DNA of 64,000 bases. Source: Vicia villosa. Its lineage: Eukaryota; Streptophyta; Magnoliopsida; Fabales; Fabaceae. The first letter of the stretch is position 1; the number at the start of each line of letters is the position of its first letter. The position numbers were made by a program, and so were the translations under genes. This document shows, in pieces, positions 47,658 to 58,851 of this stretch. The notes beneath the pieces were generated by a model. The model worked only from the letters and a program-made list of their open reading frames with translations, searched no databases and had not been told where the DNA came from. Location: the NCBI RefSeq assembly GCF_029867415.1, contig NW_026705229.1, positions 62,001-126,000 on the forward strand. Direction: 5' to 3'.

Positions 47658-49551
47658 TGTCATACCCCAAAATTTGCCCTCCTCATTTCAACTTTAATGG
47701 CTCAAGGCTCAAGGGTTTTATCAAGGCCTTTTCCTAAACAAGGATCTCCTGAGCTAGGGTTTTGTATCCTCCTAAGGAAAATGACAAAACAAGGACTCCA
47801 ATGGATTTCATATGACTCATTATGCCTCAAAGCATCTCCATGTCAAAAGGCAAGCTTCAACTCCAAGGATTGCTCACTCAATGGCCCAGATGATCCACAG
47901 TCAATTAATTTGACCTAAAAGTCAACTATGGTCAAAGTATGGTCAAAACTCCTGATTTTTGGTTAACAATAATATTATAAAGTATCAATCATCATTTGAT
48001 CAAAGGTTGATCATGATTCATCAAGGAAAAGCTTCAAAATCAACAAAGGGCATAGTTACTAAATTAGGGTTTTTGGTCTAACAAGTCAACTGTACTTTGA
48101 CTAGGCATAACTTTCACATGGAACATCAGAAATTTCTCACTCAAAGCCTATTTTGAAGGAAATTGGATTCTCTACAACTTTGTCTCTCACATGCCAAGGC
48201 CAGAAATGCATCATTTGGGAGATATGGTACACAAGATTATAGGTCCTATTCAAAAGTCAACCAAAAGCAGTTTCTTGTCAAAGGGCATATCATCAAGATA
48301 AAATCTCCAAATAAAAAATATGTTCCAAAGTGGCTTATATAGGAAATCTTGAGGTTTCCAAAAAGTCCTAGAAATCCTTCATATATTAAAAATTGAGGGA
48401 GATACGCCTTGCTAAAGTTGGGCAATTTTGGAGGCAAAATGTGAAATAAAAGGGGTTCAAATTGGAGTTTCTTTCAAATGGGCCTAACTTTTTATGGTTT
48501 AATCTTGATCCATAAGCTATCCAAGTTATCAAAATCATTAGCCACGAATTATAGAATTTTATTTGATTTTATATGATTTTATATCATTTTAAAAAGTGAT
48601 TTAAAGTTGCATAATTCAAAAGGAAAATCAAATATTGGATTAGGGGAATCATAATGGCCAATTTCAATCAATGTTTATTGAATATTTCCAATATAAATTC
48701 GTGCATAAGTGATTGGAATAACATTGATTCAAGATTGGATTAAAATAGAAAGTTTAAGAAATCAAATTTTTCAAGTTTGCAAGATTGGATTCAAAGGTCT
48801 TTGGGCTATTATTTTTGACCTAATTCATTCCCCTACAAGTAGTAAACACAAGGCAAGGGAATAGGGGACGAAATTCTGGGAAGAGGAGTGTATGCAAAAA
48901 CTCAAAAATTCATCAAGAAACTCGAATTCGGTTTTGGAGAATTAAGCAATTGCAAGAAGATTTAAGGAGTGCAAAATGTTTCTTGAAGGAACCTGAAGGT
49001 GTTTGGATCATCACGCTACATCAACACCCCCAGATAACCTCCATTAAGGCCACGGTAAGTCACTCCAAACTTGGGCTCGATTGCCTTAATTCATGCCATG
49101 TCAACGTGTTTTGATTGCATATTGTGTTTTGTTTTGATGATGTGAATGTTTCTGGGCAGATTAATTGGAGTTTATAGGGGTTAAACGTGAATCACCATTG
49201 TTGGCTGACCTAGGGTTCTTGAACTTAAAATTGGGGCTTTTTGCTAGGGGTAAAATTGGGGGGAATTAGGGTTATAACTGAGTTCGTGACCCTTGGACGA
49301 AGAGATCCCCATGGTCGCGAAATATTTATGTGCATGTATATGGTTTGTTGGGTTTGCAGGTGTATTTGCTACGAAAAGGATTCCCAGCGAATTCGTAGCT
49401 AAATCTACAGGGTTTTGCAGGTTTGTTTGTGGAAGACGATGAGGTATCCTCATCCGGTTCGCCTGTTTGAATTTCGCGCGTGTCTTTTTCCAATGTTATC
49501 TTATTTTCTATATTGTTTAATGCGCGCGTTGATTAAACAAATGATTGTGTT

Positions 49552-49614
49552 TGGTGTGGTGGTTAGTTTATACGCTTGTGAGGGGGAGGTCATGGGTTCG
49601 AGCCTCCCCTCCAA
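49552..49614 (+). other. tRNA-like segment in right LTR of element D
   Basis: Same module as at 35,341-35,404, with a perfect box B GGGTTCGAGCC and the A-box-like GTGGTTAGTTTATACG. Confidence 0.55.
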
Positions 49615-50421
49615 CATTATTTTTTTATTGAATAGCCATATTCCTTGATCCCATGCGCCTGCAGCCTGGTCGTACACCATAATCCCTCACAATCCATCCA
49701 TTAAATCACCAACCACCTAGATCTAACGCGCCCAGGATCTAATGCCTATACCATAAACCCTCAGCTACGCCACACTAAATAAAAATCTCTAATTACTATT
49801 TTCTTTTAATTATTTATTTATAATTATATAATTATCTTTTTTAATATTTATTTATATTTATAAATCTAATTCTTTTTAATTAAATTAAAACATGATAAGT
49901 ATTAAAATTTAATTTATTATTCGTTTCGACTAAATCTATTGGTCGCGATGGGTAATAATCGATTATTTAATTATTTAATCAATTAAAATAAAAATACATT
50001 TTATTTTTCTAAAAGGTTTTAACCATCTTATTGGTTACGATGATTAGCATACTTCCTTTTAAAAATTCGTTATTATTTGTAATCGAAGATATAGGTTATG
50101 AGGGATAACGATGAAATTAAATAATTAATTTTTAAAACACATTTATTTGCTATTAGTGATGATCGAACCTATCGATTAGAATTGTTAGCAATCCCCTACT
50201 AATCTATTAATTATGGTGATCAAACCTATTGATCATTGCGATTAATAGTACATATTTAAATATCAGGGTTGTACGCCATTTAAAACACTTTTCATCTTCA
50301 AACCACAAATTTCAAACTACGGATTTTCATCACTTCGATAAGGAAATTCAAAATGTCTTCAAACAACCTCATATCAAATCTAAGGCATACAACCCTGCCC
50401 CGAACTACGTAGACTCTGGTC

Positions 50422-50770
50422 TAGGGGTGGCAAAACGGGCCCGGCCCGTTGGGCATGCCCGTTTTACCCGCACTTTAGTGCGGGGCGGGCCAAGGTTTTA
50501 GGCCCTCACCCTCTAATGTGACCGCCCCGCCCCGCCCCGTTTTCAACGCGGGCTTTTGCGGGCATGTGCATTTTCATAAATTTTTATGTTTTTAGGCTTA
50601 AAAGGTGCAATGCCCGCGGGCTTTGCCCGCCCCGCCCTCACTTTTTTGCGGGGCGGGGTTAGGTTTTAGGCCCGCATCTTCAACTATGCCCGCCCCGCCC
50701 CGCCCCGTTTATTTGCGGGCTTTTGCGGGGCGGGCTAAACGGGCGCGGGCATGCCCGTTTGCCACCCCTA
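50422..50770. mobile_element. GC-rich hAT-type MITE (349 bp)
   Basis: Inverted termini TAGGGGTGGCAAAACGGGC and GCCCGTTTGCCACCCCTA, flanked by perfect 8-bp duplications CTCTGGTC at 50,414-50,421 and 50,771-50,778. The left LTR has the uninterrupted target (CTCTGATC) at the corresponding place. The interior is extremely GC-rich, made of repeated CCCGCCCCGCCCC and GCGGGC words, unlike anything around it. An 8-bp duplication places it with hAT elements. The open frames through it are an effect of composition. Confidence 0.9.
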
Positions 50771-51084
50771 CTCTGGTCCTCCATAAGGAGGTACGTAGGC
50801 ACTTGGCAGCAAGGCGAGTCCCCTCCCCCAAAACCTCAATTCATTCAAATCTCGTTTTTGCCTTATTCATTTCCTTAGCTATTAAACCTAATTATTTTAG
50901 CCACAAACCTTTGCCTTAACTCAAAACCTTAGGAAAGGGTTAAGGGTGCCTAACACCTTCCCTTGACCTGAATATAATAACTTACCCGGAATTCTCTAAA
51001 ACTGCGTAGGGTTTCCTATTCGCCCTGGTAGAATAGGTGGCGACTCTAAAAGTCTTAATTTTTGGGGCAGGTTGCTACAAGATG

Positions 51085-51180
51085 AAGAATCAAGAAGAAA
51101 CCTCCAAGAAGCAAGCTAAAGACACTTTTGAGATTAAGAACCTTCTGGCCGTCTTAGCTTCTAAGTTTAGCCAGTCGTAG
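51085..51180 (+). pseudogene. C-terminal exon-like remainder of the extra ORF of element C
   Basis: When element D and one target duplication are discounted, the reading frame of 33,326-33,502 continues here and stops at TAG 51,178-51,180, at the position where the element A ORF also stops. The final segment is Lys-rich and coiled-coil-like as in A. Confidence 0.7.
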
Positions 51181-51945
51181 TCTGTCTTGTGTCTTAGTTG
51201 GTTTTTTCTTTGTTTCTGCATCTGTTTTGCTTGCATCTGCTTTTGTATTCTCTTCTTCTGATTAATATCAATAAAATATCTTTTTCTTTCTCCACTCTGT
51301 GTGTCTTTCATCTGAATCTTTTATGCTTTTTGATGTTATGACAAAAAGGGGGAACATTGTGATAATTGAATTGATTTATAATATTAGTTGTTGGGCTTAA
51401 GTCTCAACATTCCTAACAATTATATTTGCAAGTTTTCTGTCTTTGATAGTTTTTTGCAGGAATCTGATACTCTGGACAAGCTCAATATGAGAAGCAAATA
51501 CATGGGGAAAAGAAATTCTAAAGAATTAAAGCAAGCTTAGTGCTGTGAAGCTTCAAGATCAGAAGCAAGCAATGCTATGATTAAACCTAAAGCTCTGATA
51601 CAAGAAGTCTCCAATAGAAGACTGAGGATAGAGCTCTGAAACAAGTGATCTCAAAGAGAAATTCAAAGCTCTATAGCTGTCCAATGGAAGCTCTGAATGA
51701 TCATAATGTTCAAAGTTCAACGTGAAAGTCTCAACTGAAATGGAAAAATACTCAGGGAAATATTTTATTTATAAATTCTTCTAGTATTAATTTCAGGGGG
51801 AGATTGTTAATCTCAGGGGGAGACATATTCACCCACTTTGATTACATGCTTATGCTATATCTGTGTAATTTTTTTTCATCTGATATTCTGGATACAAATT
51901 CATATCAATTATATATGTTTTTGTCATCATCAAAAAGGGGGATAT
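51181..51945 (+). other. 3' noncoding region of element C with polypurine tracts
   Basis: Parallels element A: a first AAAAAGGGGGA motif at about 51,341, paired CAGGGGGAGA motifs at about 51,796 and 51,817, and the last AAAAAGGGGGATA immediately before the LTR (51,932-51,945). Confidence 0.65.
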
Positions 51946-53014
51946 TGTTAGAACAAGAAATATTCTGATCAATATTCTTAGTTTTGATGATAACATTATG
52001 TATGAATTTTGTATAAGACAATGTGGTACTCTAATTCTTTAAGTTTTCCATTTCAGGAAATATATAAAGAGTATGCATAAATCAGCGTTTAGAAGCACTG
52101 ACCCAGAAGTTTTGGATGGCTTCATCAGAACATGGTTTGGCAAGACATCGGAAGATGGTCAGAATCATAACATGATCTGAAAGCATCAGAAGATGGCAGT
52201 CAGAAGTACAAGCTCTGAAGCTCTGATGGTATCACGCTCAAAGCACTTCAAAGTCTGAAGACAGAAGATGTTTTGCACCAAAGCTGAAGACTCTGATATT
52301 CAAACTTTTTATCTACAAAATCTGAGTCCAGAAGAAAGTACAAGATGAAAGGCTATAACGTCATATCTTTGACTGAAAAAAGGAACGTTAGAAGCTACAA
52401 TAGGCAAAGTCAGTAAGAGCAGAAAAAGCATGGCTCGAGGTAGCTGAAAAAAGTGTGAAACATTAAATGCAGCGTTGTACTATTCACGCAAAGCATTAAA
52501 TGCTCCCAATGGTCATTTCCTCTCAAGCGCCTATATATAGAAGTTCTGATCAGAAACAAAATACAACACTCTTGCAGAAACATACCAAAACGCTGTCAAA
52601 CTGAAGAGCAAAAAGAACTTCATCTTCAACCTCACAACTTTGTAATATCTTAGTGAGTGTTAAGAATTAGAACTTAAGAGAAATATTTGTTTGATTACAG
52701 CTTTATTAGAGGCAAGTTATACTCTTGTAAACATTTATTTTTACATTAATTATAAAAGGATTCCTAGAGTGATCAAGTTGTAACCTGTAGACTCTAGAAG
52801 ACTTAGAGGGTATCTAAGTGAAAAACCATTATAATCAGTTGGATTAGTGGATTAAATCCTCAGTTGAGGTAAATCACTCTAAAGGGGTGGACTGGAGTAG
52901 TTTGGTTAACAACGAACCAGGATAAAAATCATTGTGTTGATTATTTTTATCTTCCAAGTTTTTTTGAGTTACACTTATTCAATCCCCCCTTTCTAAGTGT
53001 TTTTCTATCCTTCA
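51946..53014 (+). mobile_element. 3' LTR of element C (1,069 bp)
   Basis: TGTTAGAACAAG... to ...CTATCCTTCA. A clear TATA box (CCTATATATAGAAG) is at about 52,530. Only one of the TAGAGTGATCA-type tandem units is present, unlike A and B. Confidence 0.87.
52529..52542 (+). promoter_or_regulatory. LTR promoter TATA box of element C
   Basis: CCTATATATAGAAG. The corresponding place in the LTR of element A reads CCTATAAGTATGAAG. Confidence 0.55.
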
Positions 53015-53158
53015 CGTACGACGGGGAGATCGGCGCATGTGCCCCCTGAAGGACAAGGAGTCTTCTCGATTATGGGAGCGGGCTTCTGTCGTTTAGTTTC
53101 ATCATGAGGTGATAGGTGTGTACCCGGGCCGCACCTGTGTTTCGAGCGCCTTTGGCTC

Positions 53159-54426
53159 CTAGATGTAATACTGCTTGAGTTTTTCATCATTCCAAGGTCG
53201 AGCAAGTTCTTTTCCCTGTAGGTTTTCTAAGTAGTACGCTTCATTTTCGATTTTTTCCCGGACGCGATAGAGGCCTTCCCAATTTGCGGCTAGTTTGCCT
53301 TCGCGAGAATCTTTGTGGTTTCTCTTGAGCACTAAACTGTCCACTTCGAAATCTTGTCTGATAACTTTTTTGTCATATCTCCAACCGGACTTCTTCGACC
53401 AGGTCGAGTTCCTCTTTGACAGTTTCTCCGTTCATCTCCTCGTCGAAAGGTTCTTCGGTGCGTCTGGTGGGCACGTGAATTTTGAAGGGGATTACGGCCT
53501 CTGTCCCGTAGGTGAGTCAGAAAGGGGTTTCCCCGGTTGTGGAGTAGGGGGTGGTTCGGTAGGCCCAGTGGACGCTGTGCAGTTCCTCGACCCACCCTTT
53601 TTGATTTCGTATAGTCTCCTTTTGAGGCCTCTCAGGATTACTCTGTTGGCGGCCTCCGCCTTCCCGTTCGTTTGGGGGTGTTCGACCGATGCAAAATGTT
53701 ATTCCGTTCCTAACTTTCTGGCGAAATCCTGGAAATGTCGATCGGTGAATTGGGTCACGTTGTCGGTGATGATGGCTAGAGGTACTCCGAACCGGGCGAC
53801 GATGTTTCTTTTGTAAAAATTTAGCACGTTCAAGGACGTGATTTTTGCCAATGGCTCGGCCTTGATGTTGTTGGTGAAATAATCGACGGTGACTATGAGG
53901 TATTTATTTTGATTGGTTCCGGTGATAAATGGTCCGAGGAGTTCCATGCCCCACCAAGCAAACGGCCAAGGGGAAGATAAGGATTTGAGTTCATTTGGGG
54001 CGCGAGGTGCATGTCTCCGAAGCATTGGCACTTGTCGCATTTCTTTACATATTCTTCGGTGTCTTTTAACAAGGTGGGCCAATAGTACCCCGCCCGTAAT
54101 GCCTTCCGAGCGAGGGATCTTCCTCCCAGGTGTTGGGAGTTGATTCCCTCGTGTATCTCTCGAAGCACGTGTGGGGTCGTGCTCTCGTCGACGCATTTAA
54201 GGAGGGGAATGGAGAATCCTCTCCGATATAGTCGGTTTTTGATTAGGACGTATGAGAAAGCCATTCTTCTAATGGTAACGGCCTTCTTTGGGTCGTCGGG
54301 CAACAATTCGCTCGTGAAATAATTGTGTATCGGGGTCATCCAGTAGAGGGTGTCCCCGATTGCGTTCATGTGTATCATTGAGATCGGAGCTTCGGTGCTG
54401 GGTCTGGGTAGAATTTCTTGGATCAC
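53159..54426 (-). pseudogene. Integrase of element E
   Basis: Zinc-binding N-terminal part (HLGGRSLARKALRAGYYWP ... CDKCQ, an H-H-C-C type), then the core with WGMELLGPF (first Asp changed to Glu in this copy), VTDN-like IITDNVTQF, and a C-terminal piece LVLKRNHKDSREGKLAANWEG typical of gypsy integrase ends, finishing RPWNDEKLKQYYI at 53,159. Several frame changes lie between 53,344 and 53,900. Confidence 0.8.
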
Positions 54427-54785
54427 GAACTTTTCTCGTGCTAGCTAACTTTGATAAGATGTATGCTCGAGTGTTATGCTCTCGTGGGACATGTCTTACT
54501 CTGGATGATTTGAACCTGGCCATCCTTTCGCGCACGAGGTTTAGGTACTCGGCGAGATTATCAGTTTTGACCTGGTATTCTCCCAAGACGTGGGATGATA
54601 CCAGTTGGGATTCTGTGAATACGTCGATCTCCTCGGCTCCGACGTCCTCGGCGAGGCATAACCTTGCTAGGAGGGCTTCATATTCTGCTTGGTTGTTGGA
54701 GGTCGGAAATGAGAGGGACAGGGATACCTTAATCAGGGTCCTTTCTCCGTTTTCTAAAATGATGTTTGCTCCGCTTCTAGACGAG
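54427..54785 (-). pseudogene. Archaeal-type RNase H (aRNH) of element E
   Basis: The - strand reads NNQAEYEALLARL, then FTESQLVSSHVLGEYQ and HVPREHNTRAYILSKLAS, the hallmark words of the second RNase H of Tat/Ogre elements. The DSQL-type Asp is Glu here. Frame broken between 54,586 and 54,785. Confidence 0.75.
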
Positions 54786-55990
54786 CTAGATGCTCCATTT
54801 TCGAGCGCCGCACGCGGGCGTCTCTATGAACGCCATTTCGTCCATGAAGTCTGCTAGGACTTGTGCCTTTAGTGCTTTCCTACCTTTGTATCTTATGTTG
54901 AATTCTAATAGTTCTAACGACCAGTGAAGCATTCTTCTAGCCATGTCCGGGCGTCCGAGTAGTTGTTTTATGGGTCGCTCTGTGCGCACAACTATGGTGT
55001 AAGCTAGGAAGTAATGTCTTAGTATTTTAGTTGCATTGATTAATGCTAGGGTAACTTTTTCAATTTGTTGATATCTGACCCTGGGGCCCTGGAGGGCTTT
55101 GCTCGTGAAGTAGATGGGTTTATGTTCTTCTGGGGTTTCTCGGATGAGAGTCGCGCTGTCGACTTCCATTTCGACGGCTAAGTGCAGATATAGGGTCTCC
55201 CCAGTATCGGACCTAGAGAGGACATGAGGACATGATAGAGCTCGTTTGAGATGAGCAAGAGCATGCTCGCATTCGTCTGTCCATTCGAATGTTGCCTCCT
55301 TCCGTAGGAGTTTGAAGAGTGGGAGCGCATGTTGGGCGGATTTGGCTACGAACCTGGATAGAGACCTGAGCATTCCATTAAGGGATTGGATAAACTTCTT
55401 TGAATTTGGTGTGGGGAAGTCTGAGAAAGCCCTGCACTTGTCCGAGTTTGCCTCGATTCCTCTTTCAGTTAAGTAAAAACCGAGGAATTTACCGAATCGG
55501 ACTCTGAACGTGCATTTCCCAAGGTTGAACCTCAGTTTGCACTTCCTGGCCTGCTCGAAGACCTTTCTAAGGTGGCGTGCATGATCGGTTTCCTCGTGGG
55601 ATTTGACGATAATGTCATCCATGTAGACTTCAAACATATTGCCTATTTCTGCGCGGAAAACCTTGTTCATCATTCGTTGGTATGTTGCCCCAGCGTTTTT
55701 AAGGCCGAAAGGCATTACGTTGTAGTAATAGTTTCCTGATCGGTCATGAAAGTTGTATATTTCTTGTCAGTTTTAGCCATAGGGATTTGATTGTATCCCG
55801 AGTACGGGCCCATAAATGATAGTAATTTAAAACCGGCGGAATTATCTACTAGTTTATCTATGTTCGGAAAGGGATAGGCATCTTTTGGACATGCCCTATT
55901 AAGGTCAGTGTAGTCAATGCACATTCTCCATTTTCCATTAGATTTCTTTACAAGTACAACATTGGAGAGCCAAGTAGTGTACTTGGTTTA
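54786..55990 (-). pseudogene. Reverse transcriptase and gypsy RNase H of element E
   Basis: RT words in order: WLSNVVLVKKSNGKWRM, DLNRACPKDAYPFP, YSGYNQIPM, MPFGLKNAGATYQRMM, YMDDIIVKS, LGFYLTERGIEANSDKC. RNase H words YFTSKALQG and VLADFMDEM follow. Breaks: TAA at 55,988-55,990, and a one-base frame loss near 55,730 just before the MPFGLKNAG block. The first catalytic Asp (normally Asp in FMDAYSGYNQ) is Gly here. The YMDD pair is intact. Confidence 0.88.
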
Positions 55991-56425
55991 CGATATGAAA
56001 TTAGCCTCTAAGAGGTCCCTAACAGCTAGTTCGGCCGCATCCATTTTCTCTAGGGACAGCTTCATCCTTCTCCGAGCGATGGCCTTGCAGGTTGGGTCGA
56101 TCGTCAGGTGGTGGCAGGCGACTTTCGGGTCTAGGGCGAGCATCTCTGCAGTGCTCCAGATGAATAGGTCGGCATTTTCTCGGAGGCAAGCTCTAAGCTG
56201 TTTTCTGGCTAGCTCAAGCAAATCGATGCCGATTTTAACTCCCTTGCTCAGATCTTCCCCTAGCGACACCAGCTCGAAATCTCCGTCCGGAATGGGACAT
56301 AGGCCTTCTTCGGCGAATTTCTTCATTTCTTCTTTGCCTTCGGCTTCTTTGAAGAAGCGGCTGTCCAGGTCAACGGTGTTTACACGCGGCATAGATTTTG
56401 CGGCCTCGAAGACTGCAGGGGTCAC

Positions 56426-57079
56426 CTATTTGTCTTGGGGACGAGAGGTTGTCTTTATTGAGTTGAGGCCTTTGTTGGATGCTTCAAAACATCTCCGAGC
56501 AGCTTCAATATCTCTGTGGAGCGTGGCCCCTTGCCCCTTTGCTGTGTGATATTTGAGCTTGAAATGGACCATGGAAAGAACAACTATAAATTCAGCTAGC
56601 GCCAGTCGTCTCAAGATGCACTGGTAAATGGATGGACAGTCAATGACTAGGAATTAAGTTTTGATGGATCTGACCGTTTTGGCCTTTCCGAATGAGACAA
56701 TTAGCTCCACAAATCCCCATGGTCTCGTGACTGTACCGTTATATCCTTGTAGGTTAGAGCCTATGTAGGGTGTGAGGTGGCTCTCGTCTAGCTGTAGGGT
56801 TTTGAACAGTTGCGAATACATGATGTCCAACGAGCTTCCTTGATCGACCAGGATGCGCCGTACATCGAAGTTGGCCATTCGGGCTCGGAGGAGCAGAGGT
56901 ATGGAGGCGTTGGGTGCTCCACCAGGCATTTCCTCCCTGTAAATCGCGATGGGGGAAGCATCGCTCCTGGCCAGGTCAAGCGTTGCTGCTTTGCCCGAGC
57001 TAGCTGATATTAGTTTGTCGAACTTCCGTTTTACCGAGCTAACCGTGAGCTTACTGAACCCTCCCTTGGAGATGACCAT
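56426..57079 (-). pseudogene. Protease region of element E
   Basis: The - strand frame 57,079-56,654 includes FDVRRILVDQGSSLDIMYSQ, a retroviral-type aspartic protease active site in which the usual Asp-Thr/Ser-Gly is DQG. The following pieces (56,614-56,426, ended by TAG) lead toward the RT linker. Confidence 0.7.
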
Positions 57080-57188
57080 GGCTGAGGGAAAAGACTCCCA
57101 CGGGCTGTGTGCGGAGAGGGGGAGAGGGGGAGAGAGGCATTAGCCCATACGGGGAGATAGAAATCCTCTGACCAGGTGATACTCATGG

Positions 57189-58739
57189 CTACTTGTATAG
57201 CGGGCATGTCTTCGGCAGGCTTTTCTTCAGTGACCGATGTGGCCTCTTTAGGTATCCTTCCCTTATCAGTATCTCTATGGCATCCTTTAGATGGATGCAA
57301 TCTTCAGTATTGTGCCCATGGACCTTATGGAAGCGGCAGAACATGGATTTGTCTACATTTGGCCGAGCTGGCATCGTTTTAGGGAAGCAGACCTTGCCCG
57401 TCTGGAACTCGGCATTTGCAAACTCGGTCATGATGCGTTCTCTGGATGCGTTCAAGGGTGTCTACTCCTGGAACTTTCCGGCCGGACCTTTGTAATCTTT
57501 AGGGTCTCGGCCTTTGTCTTCTTTCTTCTTCTCAGACCCCCGACGAGAATCATCTTGACGGGAAATTTTTGTGTTTTCCTCCTGCCTGGAGTTTCGGACT
57601 GCGTGAGCGGCTTCTTTTTCCTCGTAGTGTATGTATGCTTGGGCTTTGAAGAAAAACGCGTCCAAAGTAGGCGGCGTTTCAATTCCCACAGTTTTAGCAA
57701 AATCAGAACGGGGTCGGAGGTCTTGTTCGAGCAGGAATTTTTTCATGTGGGCCGTTGTAGATACCTGCACGACTTCTTTGTTGAACCTCTATATGTAGGC
57801 TCGGAGCGATTCGTCCTTCCCTTGGATGATGGCCTCAAGGGAGGCTTTTGACTTCGGATGCCTGCGGGAGGCCGTGAAATATCGTGAGAAGAGCCTTCCG
57901 AGTCCTTTCCACGGCATGATGGATTCATCGGGAGACTCTTGTACCATGTCATCATGCCCTTGCGCAGCGTGGTCGAGAATAAACGGCAATTGATCGCGCC
58001 AGAGACTTCCCTATAATCCAGGAGAGCATCGATGTTCTCGATGTGCTCGTCTGGGTCGGCTGTTCCATCGTAAGTTCCCTGAGGAGGGGATTCTCTAAAC
58101 CGACCGATAGAGGTGCTTCTAAAATGGCATGGAACAAAGGGCGCCTACGTTCCTCTTCATCTTTGCTGAGGGTCGGGGTGAAGCACCTTCTACGACTGCG
58201 CCTGTGACCCTCGGTGCACTTCGGGGAAGGAGTTCGGGACCTTCTTTTTGACCGAGGTGACTGGGAGCGATGGCGACTGCTATCTTTTCCTTCCTTGGCG
58301 TTGGACGCAGGCTTCTCTCTCCGAGCAGGGGATCGAGGGTGCTTCTTGACGGCCGAGATCTCTTGATGGGAGCGAGCGGAGCAACCGGGAGGGGTCTTGG
58401 AGCACCGTTTCTTCTCCAGCGCTCCGATCTGATCATTCTGCTGCTGGATCTGAGTGTTGGTTTGTGCTATGACGGCCAAGATGGTGGCCATGATCTGGTC
58501 CGAGGCGTTGGGTCCAGATTTGAGAGAGGGTTGCCAAGAACTGTTTCTCGGTGATCTTTGTCACTGGTCTCTCCATGGTGGTATACGGCATTGTCCTGGG
58601 CATCATCCAAGGAGGGAGATGCCGTAAGGCCGTCACGAGGGTGAGGTACATTGTTGTTGGAAGGATGGGCGAACTGTGGGATGTCGTTCTTGATTGTTGC
58701 GGCATCTAAAGATGACAAGTCTTCGTTTTTGCTAGCCAT
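57189..58739 (-). pseudogene. gag of element E
   Basis: ATG at 58,739 (MASKNEDLSSLDAATIKND) lies about 90 nt inside the primer site. It continues through an Arg/Ser-rich segment (RHRSQSPRSKRRSRTPSP) and a capsid core with frame changes, to the gag tail MFCRFHKVHGHNTEDCIHLKDAIE, the single-knuckle motif common in Tat elements. At least three frame changes. Confidence 0.75.
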
Positions 58740-58830
58740 GAATGATGATGGGCTGAGAGCTTTGGTTTATGGGTTCTTACAAGTGCAAGAGAGGATCAAG
58801 AAGTGTAAGAAACAGAATCGGGGGAGCAAG

Positions 58831-58850
58831 AATCCCCATAGTCGGCGCCA
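58831..58850 (-). other. Primer-binding site of element E
   Basis: On the - strand TGGCGCCGACTATGGGGATT directly follows the LTR with one base between, the same class as the TGGCGCCGT...GGGGA sites of other Tat/Athila elements. Confidence 0.7.
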
Positions 58851-58851
58851 C

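Larger units (their letters stand above)
33503..51079 (+). mobile_element. Ogre-like Ty3/gypsy element D (17.6 kb with inserts): LTR - gag - LTR, no pol
   Basis: Two collinear LTRs flank an internal region with a primer-binding site and a degraded gag but no protease, RT, RNase H or integrase. The LTR start TG(T/C)TCATACCCCAAAATTTG, LTRs above 3 kb and a primer site beginning TGGCGACTC fit the Ogre branch of the Tat lineage. Without the 5-kb solo LTR nested in it, the internal part is only about 6.2 kb. It goes from the gag C-terminus directly into 3' noncoding repeats, so this is either an internal deletion or a non-autonomous gag-only derivative. Confidence 0.85.
47658..51079 (+). mobile_element. 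Right LTR of element D (3,422 bp)
   Basis: Starts TGTCATACCCC and ends GGTTGCTACA, followed by the target duplication AGATG (51,080-51,084). Longer than the left LTR because of a 349-bp hAT MITE plus its 8-bp duplication and about 60 bp at 48,320-48,395 that the left LTR lacks. Confidence 0.9.
30960..53014 (+). mobile_element. SIRE/Maximus-type copia element C, 5'-truncated, split by element D
   Basis: The extra ORF typical of the lineage, 3' noncoding region, two polypurine-like tracts and a 3' LTR (51,946-53,014) are present. The 5' LTR, primer site, gag and pol are missing. The left limit is imprecise. The Ogre-like element D lies inside the extra ORF. The LTR (1,069 bp) differs in length and repeat content from those of A and B, so this is a separate subfamily. 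The base pairs after the LTR (CGTAC) have no partner at the left, as expected if a deletion removed the 5' half. Confidence 0.8.

Noticed and set aside
50229..50919. Open frames of 90-104 codons rich in Ala, Arg, Pro and Gly
   Set aside because: They run through the GC-rich hAT MITE and the LTR; open only because GC-rich DNA has few stops.
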